Source: Nostoc favosum CHAB5714 | Lineage (GTDB): Bacteria; Cyanobacteriota; Cyanobacteriia; Cyanobacteriales; Nostocaceae | NCBI RefSeq assembly: GCF_020829495.1 | Contig: NZ_JAIVFQ010000031.1 | Span: 1 to 64,000, forward strand | Direction of reading: 5' to 3' | Length of the DNA: 64,000 nucleotides | In this document: positions 17,228 to 26,044 of the stretch, one piece after another | Position numbering within the stretch: the stretch's first letter is position 1 | Layout of the letters: the number at the start of each line of letters is the position of its first letter | Notes under the pieces: generated by a model | What the model saw: the letters and a program-made list of their open reading frames with translations, nothing else | What the model was told of the DNA's origin: nothing | The model's database searches: none | Position numbers and translations under genes: made by a program

Positions 17228-17595
17228 CTGGAAAACCTCTCTTCTATTTCTCTTTCCTAAAAGGCTACGGTGTACGCACAAGTCGAAAAATCCTCTACCC
17301 ACATTTTTCTCAGAGTGAAACTGTTACATTCACCCACATCCCGCCCAGAACTAAAGTTCAGGGCTGATAGCTGAAGTCCACTCAAGTGGACTGAATTGAT
17401 TATTTAGTCCACTTGAGTGGACTTCAGCTATGAGACTCGGAATTCATTCCGAGGCGGGATAGAAACGCAGTGCGAGATTTATTAATAAAGATATGGCCGG
17501 GGCAAAGCTTGTGTATACACCGTAGCCTAAAAGGAGAGAAACTTTGAATTTCCCCCTTAGAGCGTCGGGAAGGGGGTTAGGTTAATCGTTAGCTT
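17228..17595. repeat. Dispersed CTCTC-type repeat split by a MITE
   Basis: GGAAAACCTCTCTTCTATTT..CCTAAAAGG (to 17264) and AGGAGAGAAACTTTGAAT..GGGGGTTAGGTTA (from 17526) together reconstitute the repeat seen uninterrupted at 20266-20365. The break coincides with a duplicated CCTAAAAGG, so the element at 17265-17525 landed inside an existing repeat. Confidence 0.8.
17265..17525. mobile_element. 261-bp MITE with 18-bp ends and 9-bp target duplication
   Basis: Ends CTACGGTGTACGCACAAG and CTTGTGTATACACCGTAG (16 of 18 complementary). CCTAAAAGG is duplicated exactly at 17256-17264 and 17526-17534. The middle has a perfect 26-bp stem around 17369-17427 (ATAGCTGAAGTCCACTCAAG..). No coding capacity. 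The duplication is intact, suggesting a fairly recent insertion. Confidence 0.88.
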
Positions 17596-17748
17596 CTCCA
17601 CAGACCTGAATTGTCAGAATACACACCTGTACGCTCCTACCAATGGTCTATATTCCCTACTTTCTCACTCAGATATTGCCCGATTTAGTACAAAGATACT
17701 ATAATATATATAGCGTTCACAAAGCCTAACCAAATATATAACGGCTCT

Positions 17749-18057
17749 GTGAAAACCTTCTGGAAGATGGATTCAAGGGTTAGTTCGATGATGAAGCATT
17801 ACATTCTCAACCTCAATCCGACTGCCAAGCATGAATGGGATCGGTGTATTTTACGTGACCCGTTGACTGCCAAACGCCCAGACATTGCCAAATTAATTGC
17901 TGAAGCGGTTGGTGCTGATACAGGCAGTTATTTAGTGAGCGTGAATATCGAAGTTCAAGTTTTGGAGCAAGCCGCAGTCCCTCAAGCCGAACAACTCTCG
18001 CTATCATTTCCAGAAGTGAGTGTGCCGTCACAACCACAACTGCGGGAAGCGGCTTGA
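17749..18057 (+). CDS. Hypothetical protein
   Basis: Open from a GTG at 17749 to TGA at 18055-18057 (102 residues). ATG codons at 17767, 17788 and 17791 are alternative starts; the protein-like part begins MKHYILNLNPTAKHEWDRCI at 17791. The middle (RPDIAKLIAEAVGADTGSYL) is well-behaved and the C-terminus is Pro/Gln-rich. No family recognised. It is isolated, with repeats on both sides. Confidence 0.55.
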   Translation: MKTFWKMDSRVSSMMKHYILNLNPTAKHEWDRCILRDPLTAKRPDIAKLIAEAVGADTGSYLVSVNIEVQVLEQAAVPQAEQLSLSFPEVSVPSQPQLREAA

Positions 18058-18377
18058 GCTATAGTGCAGAATTTAGCAGAAAATAAAGCCTGCATAAGCA
18101 GGCTTACTTGGTGTAGCCGCAGACTTGAGTCTGATATCATGTCCGCTTGATTACTTATTAAACCTGAAGAACCCCACCCCGACAATCGTCGCTTTGTCTC
18201 CCCTCCTGCTTGCGGGGAGGGGATTAAGGGGAGCCAGTGCGGTCTTGGGGTTCACCTGCGTGGAGCCGGATAGCGTGTGGGGTGTAATGACTGTGGTTAG
18301 CATAACTTATGCGGGCATGATAGATATGACGGCTAACGGAATCATGAGTAGATTTGACCTGAGAGGAAAATTATTAA
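18058..18377. other. Spacer containing the second copy of the flipped-loop repeat
   Basis: Includes a small stem AAGCCTGCATAAGCAGGCTT (18087-18106, possible terminator of the preceding gene, no T-run) and the repeat at 18200-18283. No gene seen. Confidence 0.6.
18200..18283 (+). repeat. Dispersed repeat with hairpin, copy 2 (loop inverted)
   Basis: Stem CCCCTCC (18200-18206), loop TGCTTGCGG (18207-18215), stem GGAGGGG (18216-18222); bases 18216-18283 equal 7577-7644. The loop is the exact reverse complement of the loop in copy 1. Confidence 0.85.
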
Positions 18378-18725
18378 ATGATGCAACTGAGTCATTATCC
18401 AGCTGCGTTGGGCGAAGCCCTTGCCGAAGGCATCGCACAAGCTGCCCAACGGGCTAATGAAATAGACTCTCAGTTGATGGCAGTGCAGCACCAAATTAAC
18501 CGATTTGAAGGCAATGCGGATCGTGTCGCCGCCTTTGAGATGGATTTGAAAAATGATGCTCAACGCAAGGCTCGTCGCTTTGAAGTGCTGCTTGTGAATC
18601 AGGAATATCAAAAAGCAATAGACACCCAAATTCGATTAACTGTTGATAAAGCAAATGCCATCGCTCATTTGGAATATCTGCGTAACCAGTTTAGTGTAGC
18701 TAAGTTAGAAGCAAGATTAGCGTAG
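18378..18725 (+). CDS. Hypothetical helical protein, C-terminus probably cut by a repeat
   Basis: 115 residues, ATG at 18378 (or 18381), mostly helical and rich in Ala/Gln/Arg (NEIDSQLMAVQHQINRFEG; KARRFEVLLVNQEYQKAID). The TAG stop lies in a short dispersed repeat (GCGTAGCTTGCC...GGCATCGCC). After it the same frame continues QQLSDLESRELVGKLEIA up to a MITE edge, as if the original protein was longer. Another repeat scrap may encode GEALAEGIA near the N-terminus. No family recognised. Confidence 0.5.
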   Translation: MMQLSHYPAALGEALAEGIAQAAQRANEIDSQLMAVQHQINRFEGNADRVAAFEMDLKNDAQRKARRFEVLLVNQEYQKAIDTQIRLTVDKANAIAHLEYLRNQFSVAKLEARLA

Positions 18726-18780
18726 CTTGCCGTCGTAGGCATCGCCCAACAACTCTCTGATTTGGAATCTCGTGAATTAG

Positions 18781-18976
18781 TTGGTAAGCTAGAAATAGCT
18801 TAACTGTTGGCTTCCTCACCCGCCTGGAACTAAAGTTTTTTGGCTTTTAGTTAAAGTCTACTGAAGTAGACTAAAGATTTTTGGGTATATTTAGTCATCA
18901 AAATATGACTTTTGCTATTAACAAGGAACTTCAGTTCCTTGCTGGACATGACTTTTACGTTAAGTTGACACCAATG
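18781..18976 (-). mobile_element. MITE, 17-bp-end family, copy B (one end damaged)
   Basis: Right end TTAAGTTGACACCAATG (18960-18976) is intact; the left end reads TTGGTAAGCTAG where the complete copies have TTGGTGTCAACTTAAGC, an apparent 8-base deletion. The palindromic core is conserved (CCTCACCCGCCTGGAACTAA; AAGGAACTTCAGTTCCTTG). Confidence 0.8.
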
Positions 18977-19039
18977 AGCATTGCTGTGCCCCTACAATAT
19001 ATGTGGTTCAAATAAATGAAAACTGCTGTAACCAGGTAT

Positions 19040-20179
19040 TTATAATCTCTGAGACAGCAGTTGGGCAATTTGCTGATTAATAATTGAAACATCAAAACGC
19101 CGACTAGCAGTAGTCTGGGCATTATTAGCTATAGTTGCAGTTATTTCCGTCTCCTGAAGACAGGTGATAATTACTTGTGCAAGTTCCTGGGGTTCTCCTG
19201 GTGTTACTAGAAAGCCATTAAGTCCATGTTCTACTAATTCCATTACACCGCCAGCTTTTGCTGCAACTACAGGTTTTCCACATAGCATCGCCTCAACAAT
19301 CACTCTACCAAAGGGTTCTGGGGAAGTAGAGGTATGTGCTACCAAGTCACAAGCTGCCATTAACTGAGGAATATCAGAACGAAATCCTAAAAATTTGACG
19401 CGGTTTTCTAATCCCAGTTCAGCAACTTGTTGATGTAACTGTTGGACGTAATCTTGTTCGCCAAACAGTGCATCACCCACTAAGATTGCTGTCACTTCTG
19501 GTGGACATTTGGCAAGGGCATCAATTAAAATATGCTGCCCTTTCCAAGGTGCAAGACGGCTAAAGTGTCCGACTACAAATTTTCCTTGCAATCCTAACTG
19601 TTGCTGTAATTTATCAATGTCAGACTCATCAGTTTGATGATTTTTCGTTTCAAAGCCGTTATAGACAACTTCGATAATATCTGTACGTCCTCCCGCTTGT
19701 ATAAAGGCTGTTTTACTAGCTTGGGAATTGGCAATTACTAATGATGCAAAACGATTAGCTAAGTTAACAGCAATACGAAGATTCGTTTGACTAAAATGTT
19801 CTGTGGAAAGAATATCATGTAAATGATAAACCAGAGGGCGACGGCTGAAAAAACTTGCTAATGCTCCGACAACTAATGCTTTTTGAGTATTGGCATAGAT
19901 TAAATCATATTCACGCGCTATTTTAACTACCTTAGTAATCAAAGGTGCAAGTTGTCCGAGACTCTTTAATCCTTGTAGCAAACTGCTTTCTTTGCGAACT
20001 TGGATTGCTTGAGTTGCGAGAACTTCTACTGGGATATTATTTTGCTGTAGTAAACTTTTAAATGACCCATCTGCAAATAAACCTACCAAAGCGCAATCAC
20101 CATAAGGTTTAGCAATATCTATTAGACACAATTCTGCGCCGCCTGGTTTACCACTTTGGTCTAGAAAAAAAATTCTCAT
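19040..20179 (-). CDS. Glycosyltransferase family 4 (GT-B fold)
   Basis: 379 residues. N-terminal acceptor domain starts MRIFFLDQSGKPGGAELCL with the glycine-rich loop; the C-terminal donor domain has GHFSRLAPWKGQHILIDAL (about 208-226), RVKFLGFRSDIPQLM, and the EX7E motif EPFGRVIVEAMLCGKPVVAA (about 304-323). It transfers a sugar from a nucleotide donor, probably to a polysaccharide or lipid carrier; exact substrates unknown. A second GT4 gene follows 224 bases upstream on the same strand, suggesting a shared exopolysaccharide or glycolipid role. Confidence 0.88.
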   Translation of the reverse strand: MRIFFLDQSGKPGGAELCLIDIAKPYGDCALVGLFADGSFKSLLQQNNIPVEVLATQAIQVRKESSLLQGLKSLGQLAPLITKVVKIAREYDLIYANTQKALVVGALASFFSRRPLVYHLHDILSTEHFSQTNLRIAVNLANRFASLVIANSQASKTAFIQAGGRTDIIEVVYNGFETKNHQTDESDIDKLQQQLGLQGKFVVGHFSRLAPWKGQHILIDALAKCPPEVTAILVGDALFGEQDYVQQLHQQVAELGLENRVKFLGFRSDIPQLMAACDLVAHTSTSPEPFGRVIVEAMLCGKPVVAAKAGGVMELVEHGLNGFLVTPGEPQELAQVIITCLQETEITATIANNAQTTASRRFDVSIINQQIAQLLSQRL

Positions 20180-20265
20180 TAAACCTCTATTTTATCTAAT
20201 TTGACTTACGTAGCACCCCTAATATCTATTATAATCACTTGTTTTTGACTTTTCTTTTCACGGTA

Positions 20266-20365
20266 TCTGGAAAACCTCTCTTCTATTTCTCTCTCCTAAG
20301 AAGAGAGAGACTTTGAATTTTCCCCCTTCCCGCCACGGGTTGGGGGTTAGGGGGTTAGGTGTTTC
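20266..20365. repeat. Dispersed CTCTC-type repeat, uninterrupted copy
   Basis: GGAAAACCTCTCTTCTATTTCTC.. with stem CTCTCTCCTAAGAAGAGAGA and the GGTTGGGGGTTAGG tail, lying between two glycosyltransferase genes. It is the reference for reconstructing the split copy at 17.2-17.6 kb. Confidence 0.7.
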
Positions 20366-20403
20366 GTGGATTTTCCACATAACGTGAAAAGTCAATCACT
20401 TGT

Positions 20404-21573
20404 TTAAGCTAATAAAATCTTTCGTACTTGTTGGGCGATTTGATTCCAGTTGTAGTGTGTGGTAGCGTACTGGCGACAGGTTTCTCGTGAAGGTATGGGG
20501 ATATTTCCCAAAAGCACTTGCTCTAATTTTTCAGCAATGGCTGAGGCTTCTGTTGAAGTAGTAATTAAATCGGGTGAAAATCCTGATAAAATTTCTGGCA
20601 TTCCACCAACTGGGGTACATAAAACAGGAGTACCACACGCTAGAGACTCGATTATTACTAATCCAAATCCTTCAAAAGATTGACTAGGCATGACGGTTAA
20701 TTCAGCAGCTTGATAAGCTATAGGCAATTGCTCATCAGGTAGAAAACCTAAAAATGTAACGTTGTCATCTAGCCCTAATTCTGTAGCCTGTTGTTGTAGT
20801 GCAGGTTGGATGTGACCACGACCTGCGATCGCTAGCCAAACATCTGGTATTCTGGGCTTAATTATAGCCAGTGCCTGCAATAATTTGTCAACTCCGGTTC
20901 GATGTACTAAGCGGCGTGATGTAAATATGATCCGGCGATTACTTGGCCAGCCTAGTTTTGTACAAGCCTCCTGGGGTGATAAATTTGGCTGAAACCAGTT
21001 AATATCAACTCCACCAGGAATAATATTAATTTTGCTCCACGGTACTTGATATTTATCATGTAGAATTTTACCAAATGCTTTGCTCAAAACAATGAAGCGA
21101 TCGCAGCGATTATAAGTATTTTTTTCTATTAGCCAGTGCTTGATTAAAAGACTAAGGTTTTTATTAACCACTTCTTGCTGACTTTCAGAAGCCCAAGGCC
21201 CATGAAAGTTAAAAGTAACTGGTACTCCTTTTGGCAAAATATCTAAAATAGGAAAGCTATATAATGCAAAGTGCAAATTAATAGCATCTGGTTTGCTTGT
21301 TCTTGTTTTCTGGAAATTCGTGCGAATCGACCATAATCTTTGCCAAATAGCACTATCAACAGAAGCCAAATTAGTCAGCTTAATCGGCGAATTTATTTCA
21401 ATCTCTGGTAGACCAACTCCGCATAATTCAACCTGGTCTTTATTTGCAGCTAATTTATGAGTTAGTTCATAAATATACCTTTCTAATCCTCCGGGACTCT
21501 TGGGGAACCAGCCTAATCCAAGGGTGAGAATAGATGCTGATGATGAAGCAAAATTTTCTGGTTTCTTTTTCAC
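20404..21573 (-). CDS. Glycosyltransferase family 4 (GT-B fold)
   Basis: About 389 residues from a GTG at 21573, chosen because AGGAG lies 8 bases upstream; an ATG at 21612 would add 13 unlikely residues (MCVCFNIF...) and reach into a repeat. Motifs: GWFPKSPGGLERYIYEL near the start, FTSRRLVHRTGVDKLLQAL in the donor domain, FLGFLPDEQLPIAYQAAE and the EX7E motif SFEGFGLVIIESLACGTPV. Likely works with the GT4 at 19.0-20.2 kb, but acceptor and donor are unknown. Confidence 0.88.
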   Translation of the reverse strand: MKKKPENFASSSASILTLGLGWFPKSPGGLERYIYELTHKLAANKDQVELCGVGLPEIEINSPIKLTNLASVDSAIWQRLWSIRTNFQKTRTSKPDAINLHFALYSFPILDILPKGVPVTFNFHGPWASESQQEVVNKNLSLLIKHWLIEKNTYNRCDRFIVLSKAFGKILHDKYQVPWSKINIIPGGVDINWFQPNLSPQEACTKLGWPSNRRIIFTSRRLVHRTGVDKLLQALAIIKPRIPDVWLAIAGRGHIQPALQQQATELGLDDNVTFLGFLPDEQLPIAYQAAELTVMPSQSFEGFGLVIIESLACGTPVLCTPVGGMPEILSGFSPDLITTSTEASAIAEKLEQVLLGNIPIPSRETCRQYATTHYNWNQIAQQVRKILLA

Positions 21574-21616
21574 TGATATATCTCCTATAAATATATTAAA
21601 ACAAACGCACATCTAT

Positions 21617-21821
21617 CATTGGTGTCAACTTAACGTGAAAGCTATGTCCCGCAAGGAACTAAAGTTCCTTGCTAATAGCGAAAGTCATCTAAAGATGACT
21701 AAATAATCCGAAAAATCTTTAGTCTACTTTAGTAGACTTTAGCTAAAAGCCAAAGAACTTTAGTTCCAGGCGGGTGAGGAAGCTAGCAGTTAAGCTACTT
21801 TTGCTTAAGTTGACACCAATG
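21617..21821. mobile_element. MITE, 17-bp-end family, copy C (complete, 205 bp)
   Basis: Perfect terminal inverted repeats CATTGGTGTCAACTTAA (21617-21633) and TTAAGTTGACACCAATG (21805-21821), flanked by exact 9-bp direct repeats CACATCTAT (21608-21616 and 21822-21830). The inside is a chain of short palindromes and has no reading frame. It defines the family with copies A (14559) and B (18781) and a lone end at about 7671-7688. Confidence 0.92.
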
Positions 21822-21830
21822 CACATCTAT

Positions 21831-22306
21831 GTACTCCTACATCTGTATCCAAACCTGAATCACTAAAATTTCCAAATATACATTATCAATAAGAGTTTTT
21901 GTATAGAACACCAATTTATAAACTATTTATATGTCAACGTCAACAAGGAATTAAAACTGTGTTTTTAGTAACTAAACAACACCGAACTAGATATATATGA
22001 TACCTGCCAATCAAGACAGCTGAATGCTATATAGGGAGAGACAAAAGCTGATATAAAGTAATAAATCTAAAATTATTTTGTATTAATATTTACCACTGCT
22101 AATAACCAATCAGTAAATATTAATACCTTAAATGTATTAGCTGAAAATTCAAAAAATTGGGTGAGCTTTATAAAGCTTATGTAAAACTTGCTATCAAATC
22201 TCATGTCCATGCATAGCCTGTATCTTAGCCACTTCAAAATAGTTAGATTTTTTGCGGATTACCGAAAAAATGATTGTATATAAATAATTAAAAGCTTAAA
22301 AAGTAT
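21831..22306. other. AT-rich spacer
   Basis: About 475 bases upstream of the propeller gene, AT-rich, with no recognisable gene, repeat or riboswitch. The promoter of the next gene must be here but I cannot place it with confidence. Confidence 0.5.
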
Positions 22307-24682
22307 ATGAAAAATAAATTACTAGCGCAGTTAATAAAACTCCGTCACAAACTCAACCAGCACATCAAAAAAATATTTAATATTAGATATATACAAAAAA
22401 GTAAAACTTTCAAATTTTTACTCAGTCTGATTGTTGGGATCATTGTTACTACTCTTGGAATTACAACAGACTGGGCGACAACTGGAACACGCACTCTTAT
22501 CTACAAAACATCGTCGATAAATAATACTATCGGCAGTGAAAACCTGTCGCTACAAAATAATACTGAAACACCCACGCTTACACACAAAAAAATATCGATA
22601 AGTAATACTATTGCCAGTGAAAATCTGCAAGTACAAAACAATACGGGAACATCCACACCTACCTATAAAACATCGTGGATAGGTAATACGATTGGCAGTG
22701 GAAATCTGCGGGTACAAAACAATATTGAGGCAATGTATGTTGCCCCTGATGGCACAGTTTATACCAACAGCCATTGGGATGAGGCAGGAATGGAAGCAGC
22801 CATCTATAAGGATGGTAAGGTTATTGGTGCTATTGGGGATACTCACGGCTGGAGTCGTGGAGGTGGCAAAGCTGTAACAGTAAATAGTAAATATATTTAC
22901 ATTGCCATGACTCAGGGATCGAAGGGCAAAACCAATGAAGATTACCCAGCAGAAGGAACAACTTGGCATTGCGTTAGACGTTATGACTTGTCGGGAAAAC
23001 CTGCGCCTTTTCCTGAAGGGCGTGGCTGGGATAAAAGTATGTTAATTACCAGTACTAAAAGTGAAGTCACTGGATTAGCAACTGTGGGTAACGAGTTGTA
23101 TGTGAGTGATTTTGCTGCTAACCGGATTCGTGTTTATGATACTGATACGATGAAGGAATTACGCAGCTTTACCCTTGCTAATCCGGGAGCAATAACTATT
23201 GATCCACAAAAAAATCTGTGGATTATTCAAAGCAAAAATGATAGTAAGCCTGCCAAGATTCTCCATTATTCGCCGAGTGGAAAGCAATTACCCCAAAAGA
23301 TTGCAGATATCGTTGAACCAACTGCGATCGCAATTGATCATCAAGGTAAGCTGTTGGTGGCAGAAAATGGGCCACGTCAGCAAATGTTGATTTATGACAT
23401 CAAAGATAAGCCGGTGCAGGTGGGTAGTTTTGGCTCTAAAGGCGGTATCTATGCAGGAGTTGCTGGTGAAGTTCGAGATTTGAAACTTTATGGACTTACT
23501 GGAGTTGGTACAGATGCTTCAGGCAATATCTATATAAATAGTAATGGTTTCAACAAATCAGGAACAGATTTGCGGAAATTTTCGCCATCGGGAAAACTAA
23601 TGTGGCGATCGCTGGGATTGATATTCGTCGATAATGCAGATGCTGATCCTAAAACTGATGGTGTAGATTTATTCACCAAACAAGAACACTATCTGATGGA
23701 CTACAGTAAGGCTGCTGGTAAGCAATGGACTTACAAAGCCTACACTTTAAATGCTTTCAAATATCCTCAAGATCCACGTCTGCATACATCGCCAGATGGA
23801 ACCTTTGTTCGCCGCATCCAAGGAAAGCCGTTTTTGTTTCTCACAGATATGTATAACAGCTTTCTGCAAATATATCGTTTTAATCCAGCCACAGATGGGA
23901 AAGTTGCCATACCAGCCGGAATGTTTGTCGGTACCAATGGTGATAAAAAATCAATAGGGGGAAAATGGCCACCGAATCAACCAAAACTAGGGGAATGGAT
24001 CTGGCGCGATCGCAACGGTAATGGCAAATTTGAAAATAACGAATATGATACCAGCAAAGATTATCCCTATATCGGCGGATGGTGGGTAGACAGCAAAGGA
24101 GATGTTTGGAAAGCTTTGCGAACAGAAGATGGCATTCGACACTATCCTTTACAGGGAATAGATGCTAAGGGCAACCCCATCTACAGCTATAGTTCGATGG
24201 AAAAGCAAACTACTCCCAAAATATTTAACGACTTGCGGCGGATCGAATATTTCCCCCAAACAGACACCATGTATTTGTCAGGCTTTACAGTAGATCACCC
24301 TGCATTCGGTGACGATACTGGAGTTGCTGGATCTGAGATTGCCCGTTTTGACAATTGGAGTAAAGGAAATCGTACTCCCCGTTGGCGGATTGTAATCCCC
24401 TACGACACTACCGGTAAACGCGAAGTGTCTACAGCAGCTATGAGTGTGGCGGGAGACTATGTATTCGCCGTGACAGTTAAAACCGCAGAGGTATATGTCT
24501 ATAATGCCAAGACGGGAGCGCAAGTACAACAGTTAAAACCAGGCCCAGAAGTTGGCAGCGAAAGTGGCTGGATTGATATACCCTACGGTATCCGTGCTTT
24601 TCGGCGTTCCAATGGTGAGTATTTGGTATTTGTAGAAGAAAATTGGAAAGGAAAAGTGATTATGTATCGGCTGGCGGGGTAA
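22307..24682 (+). CDS. Membrane-anchored or exported NHL/beta-propeller-like protein
   Basis: 791 residues. One transmembrane or signal-anchor helix (37-55, FKFLLSLIVGIIVTTLGIT). Residues about 64-140 are three imperfect copies of a ~27-residue unit (NTIGSENLSLQNN, NTIASENLQVQNN, NTIGSGNLRVQNN); only the last flows into the propeller. NHL-like blades follow (AMYVAPDGTVYTNS; ITIDPQKNLWIIQS; IAIDHQGKLLVAEN). DRNGNGKFENNE near residue 567 is an EF-hand-like calcium loop. Probably extracytoplasmic; ligand or activity unknown. ATG at 22307 follows an AT-rich stretch with a weak ribosome-binding site. Confidence 0.75.
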   Translation: MKNKLLAQLIKLRHKLNQHIKKIFNIRYIQKSKTFKFLLSLIVGIIVTTLGITTDWATTGTRTLIYKTSSINNTIGSENLSLQNNTETPTLTHKKISISNTIASENLQVQNNTGTSTPTYKTSWIGNTIGSGNLRVQNNIEAMYVAPDGTVYTNSHWDEAGMEAAIYKDGKVIGAIGDTHGWSRGGGKAVTVNSKYIYIAMTQGSKGKTNEDYPAEGTTWHCVRRYDLSGKPAPFPEGRGWDKSMLITSTKSEVTGLATVGNELYVSDFAANRIRVYDTDTMKELRSFTLANPGAITIDPQKNLWIIQSKNDSKPAKILHYSPSGKQLPQKIADIVEPTAIAIDHQGKLLVAENGPRQQMLIYDIKDKPVQVGSFGSKGGIYAGVAGEVRDLKLYGLTGVGTDASGNIYINSNGFNKSGTDLRKFSPSGKLMWRSLGLIFVDNADADPKTDGVDLFTKQEHYLMDYSKAAGKQWTYKAYTLNAFKYPQDPRLHTSPDGTFVRRIQGKPFLFLTDMYNSFLQIYRFNPATDGKVAIPAGMFVGTNGDKKSIGGKWPPNQPKLGEWIWRDRNGNGKFENNEYDTSKDYPYIGGWWVDSKGDVWKALRTEDGIRHYPLQGIDAKGNPIYSYSSMEKQTTPKIFNDLRRIEYFPQTDTMYLSGFTVDHPAFGDDTGVAGSEIARFDNWSKGNRTPRWRIVIPYDTTGKREVSTAAMSVAGDYVFAVTVKTAEVYVYNAKTGAQVQQLKPGPEVGSESGWIDIPYGIRAFRRSNGEYLVFVEENWKGKVIMYRLAG

Positions 24683-24734
24683 GCGTTTAATATCGTCTGC
24701 GCTTAAAGACTTATCATCAGGTTTAGGGAATAGC

Positions 24735-24838
24735 TATAGCAATCCTATCTGATTTGTAAAAATTCGCGGTGTCCAGATCCACGACTTATCAAATAAGTCG
24801 AGGAGCTAACTTTTCACGAATGATTTAGGATTGCTATA
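24735..24838. repeat. 104-bp palindromic element with 13-bp ends
   Basis: TATAGCAATCCTA (24735-24747) and TAGGATTGCTATA (24826-24838) are perfect inverted ends; the interior has GACTTAT-CAA-ATAAGTC. Looks like a small non-autonomous element between the propeller gene and the Rpn pseudogene. Confidence 0.75.
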
Positions 24839-24900
24839 TGTAGGGAGATATGTGATTAAATGTATCGCAGGTTGAATAAATAAATTAAGCATAATGCTTC

Positions 24901-25880
24901 ATGCGTCGAGACTCCATTTTTTATAAACTCTTTCAACAATCTCCCACTTTGCTATTTGAATTATTGACAAATCCGCCCACAAATGCAGATGCTTATCGAT
25001 TTGATTCAGTAGCTGTCAAAGAACCTAAATTTGAGATAGACGGGGTGTTTCTCCCACCAGAAAATGAAGGTGCAGGTGTTGTATATTTCTGTGAAGTACA
25101 GTTTCAAAAGCGGAAAGTGCGGTCTTCTCCCAAGGGGAGACGCCAAGGGCGATAGCGAAGCGGTAGCGAGTCATCGAGCGTCTGGGGTCTCCCCAAGTAG
25201 AGCAACTTTCCAAGACGGATGAACAGCTTTACGAAAGAGTATTTGCAGAATCTTCACTATATTTCTACCGCAACCGGATCAGATTTAGCGACTGGCAAGC
25301 AGTAATAATTTACCCATCTCGCAGTCTTGAACAAAGGGATATTCATCCCCATCGTTCATTGCTGAACGGTGGACAAGTACATCGAGTGTATTTGGATGAA
25401 TTGGGGGATATTCGCCAATTACCTTTATGGTTAGCGCTAATGGTGTTAACTACTGTGGAAGAAGAACAAGCACCACAAGAAGCTAAATATTTACTTGAGC
25501 GATCGCGCCAAGAACAATCTCAACCATCAAGTAGCGTCATAATGGAATTAGTGACGACGATAATGGTGTACAGGTTTGAACAATTAAGCCGAATGGAGGT
25601 AGAGTCTATGCTAGGAATCACGCTCAAAGAAACGAGGGTTTACCGCGAAATTAAGGAAGAAGGACGAGAAGAAGGACGAGAAGAAGGGCGAGAAGAAGGA
25701 CGACGAGAAGAGGCTGCTAACCTCATTATTCGACTGTTGACTAAGCGGTTTGGAGAACTCTCTAAAGAAATGCGCTCCTCAATTTCTGGTTTCCCCCTAC
25801 CTGTTCTGGAAGATTTGAGCGAAGCAGTGTTAGATTTTACCAGTTTGGCTGATTTACAAGCTTGGTTAGTAGCAAGATAA
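24901..25880 (+). pseudogene. Rpn/DUF2887-type PD-(D/E)XK nuclease ('putative transposase'), interrupted
   Basis: First half, 24901-25110: MRRDSIFYKLFQQSPTLL ... EPKFEIDGVFLPP ... VYFCEVQFQK, including the nuclease motif (D in FEIDGVF, E-x-Q in CEVQ). A 104-bp insertion then stops the frame. The second half resumes at 25215 (TDEQLYERVFAESSLYFYRN) and is open to 25880, with four EEGR repeats and the DUF4351-like tail. Removing the insertion restores one continuous ~290-codon frame. Such proteins are nuclease-like and implicated in recombination in E. coli. A fragment of the same family lies at 33.1 kb. Confidence 0.85.
25111..25214. repeat. Short repeat insertion that breaks the Rpn gene
   Basis: 104 bases with inverted ends CGGAAAGTGC / GCAACTTTCC, AAG on both sides (25108-25110 and 25212-25214), and a core of CCAAGGGGAGACGCC and GGCGATAGCGAAGC type short repeats seen elsewhere in the window. 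Its length is not a multiple of three and it carries a TAG. Confidence 0.7.
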
Positions 25881-25884
25881 AAAT

Positions 25885-26010
25885 GCGTTAGCGATCGCGC
25901 AGCGTTCCGCAGGAAAGCTTACCATACCCCTACGGGGATCTTGCTACGCGTAGCGTCTGTCTGCGACACGCTGTTCGCGTTCGTAGAGAAAGTATCGCTG
26001 ACGCTTTGAT
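25885..26010. repeat. Cluster of short GC-rich dispersed repeats
   Basis: TAGCGATCGCGCAGCGTTCCG, ACCCCTACGGGG, GCTACGCGTAGCGTC and GACACGCTGTTCGCGTTC: small palindromes of the kind found throughout the window, between the Rpn pseudogene and DUF1636. No gene. Confidence 0.55.
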
Positions 26011-26044
26011 AATTTGGAGTCAAATTAAACATACTTTATCAAAG

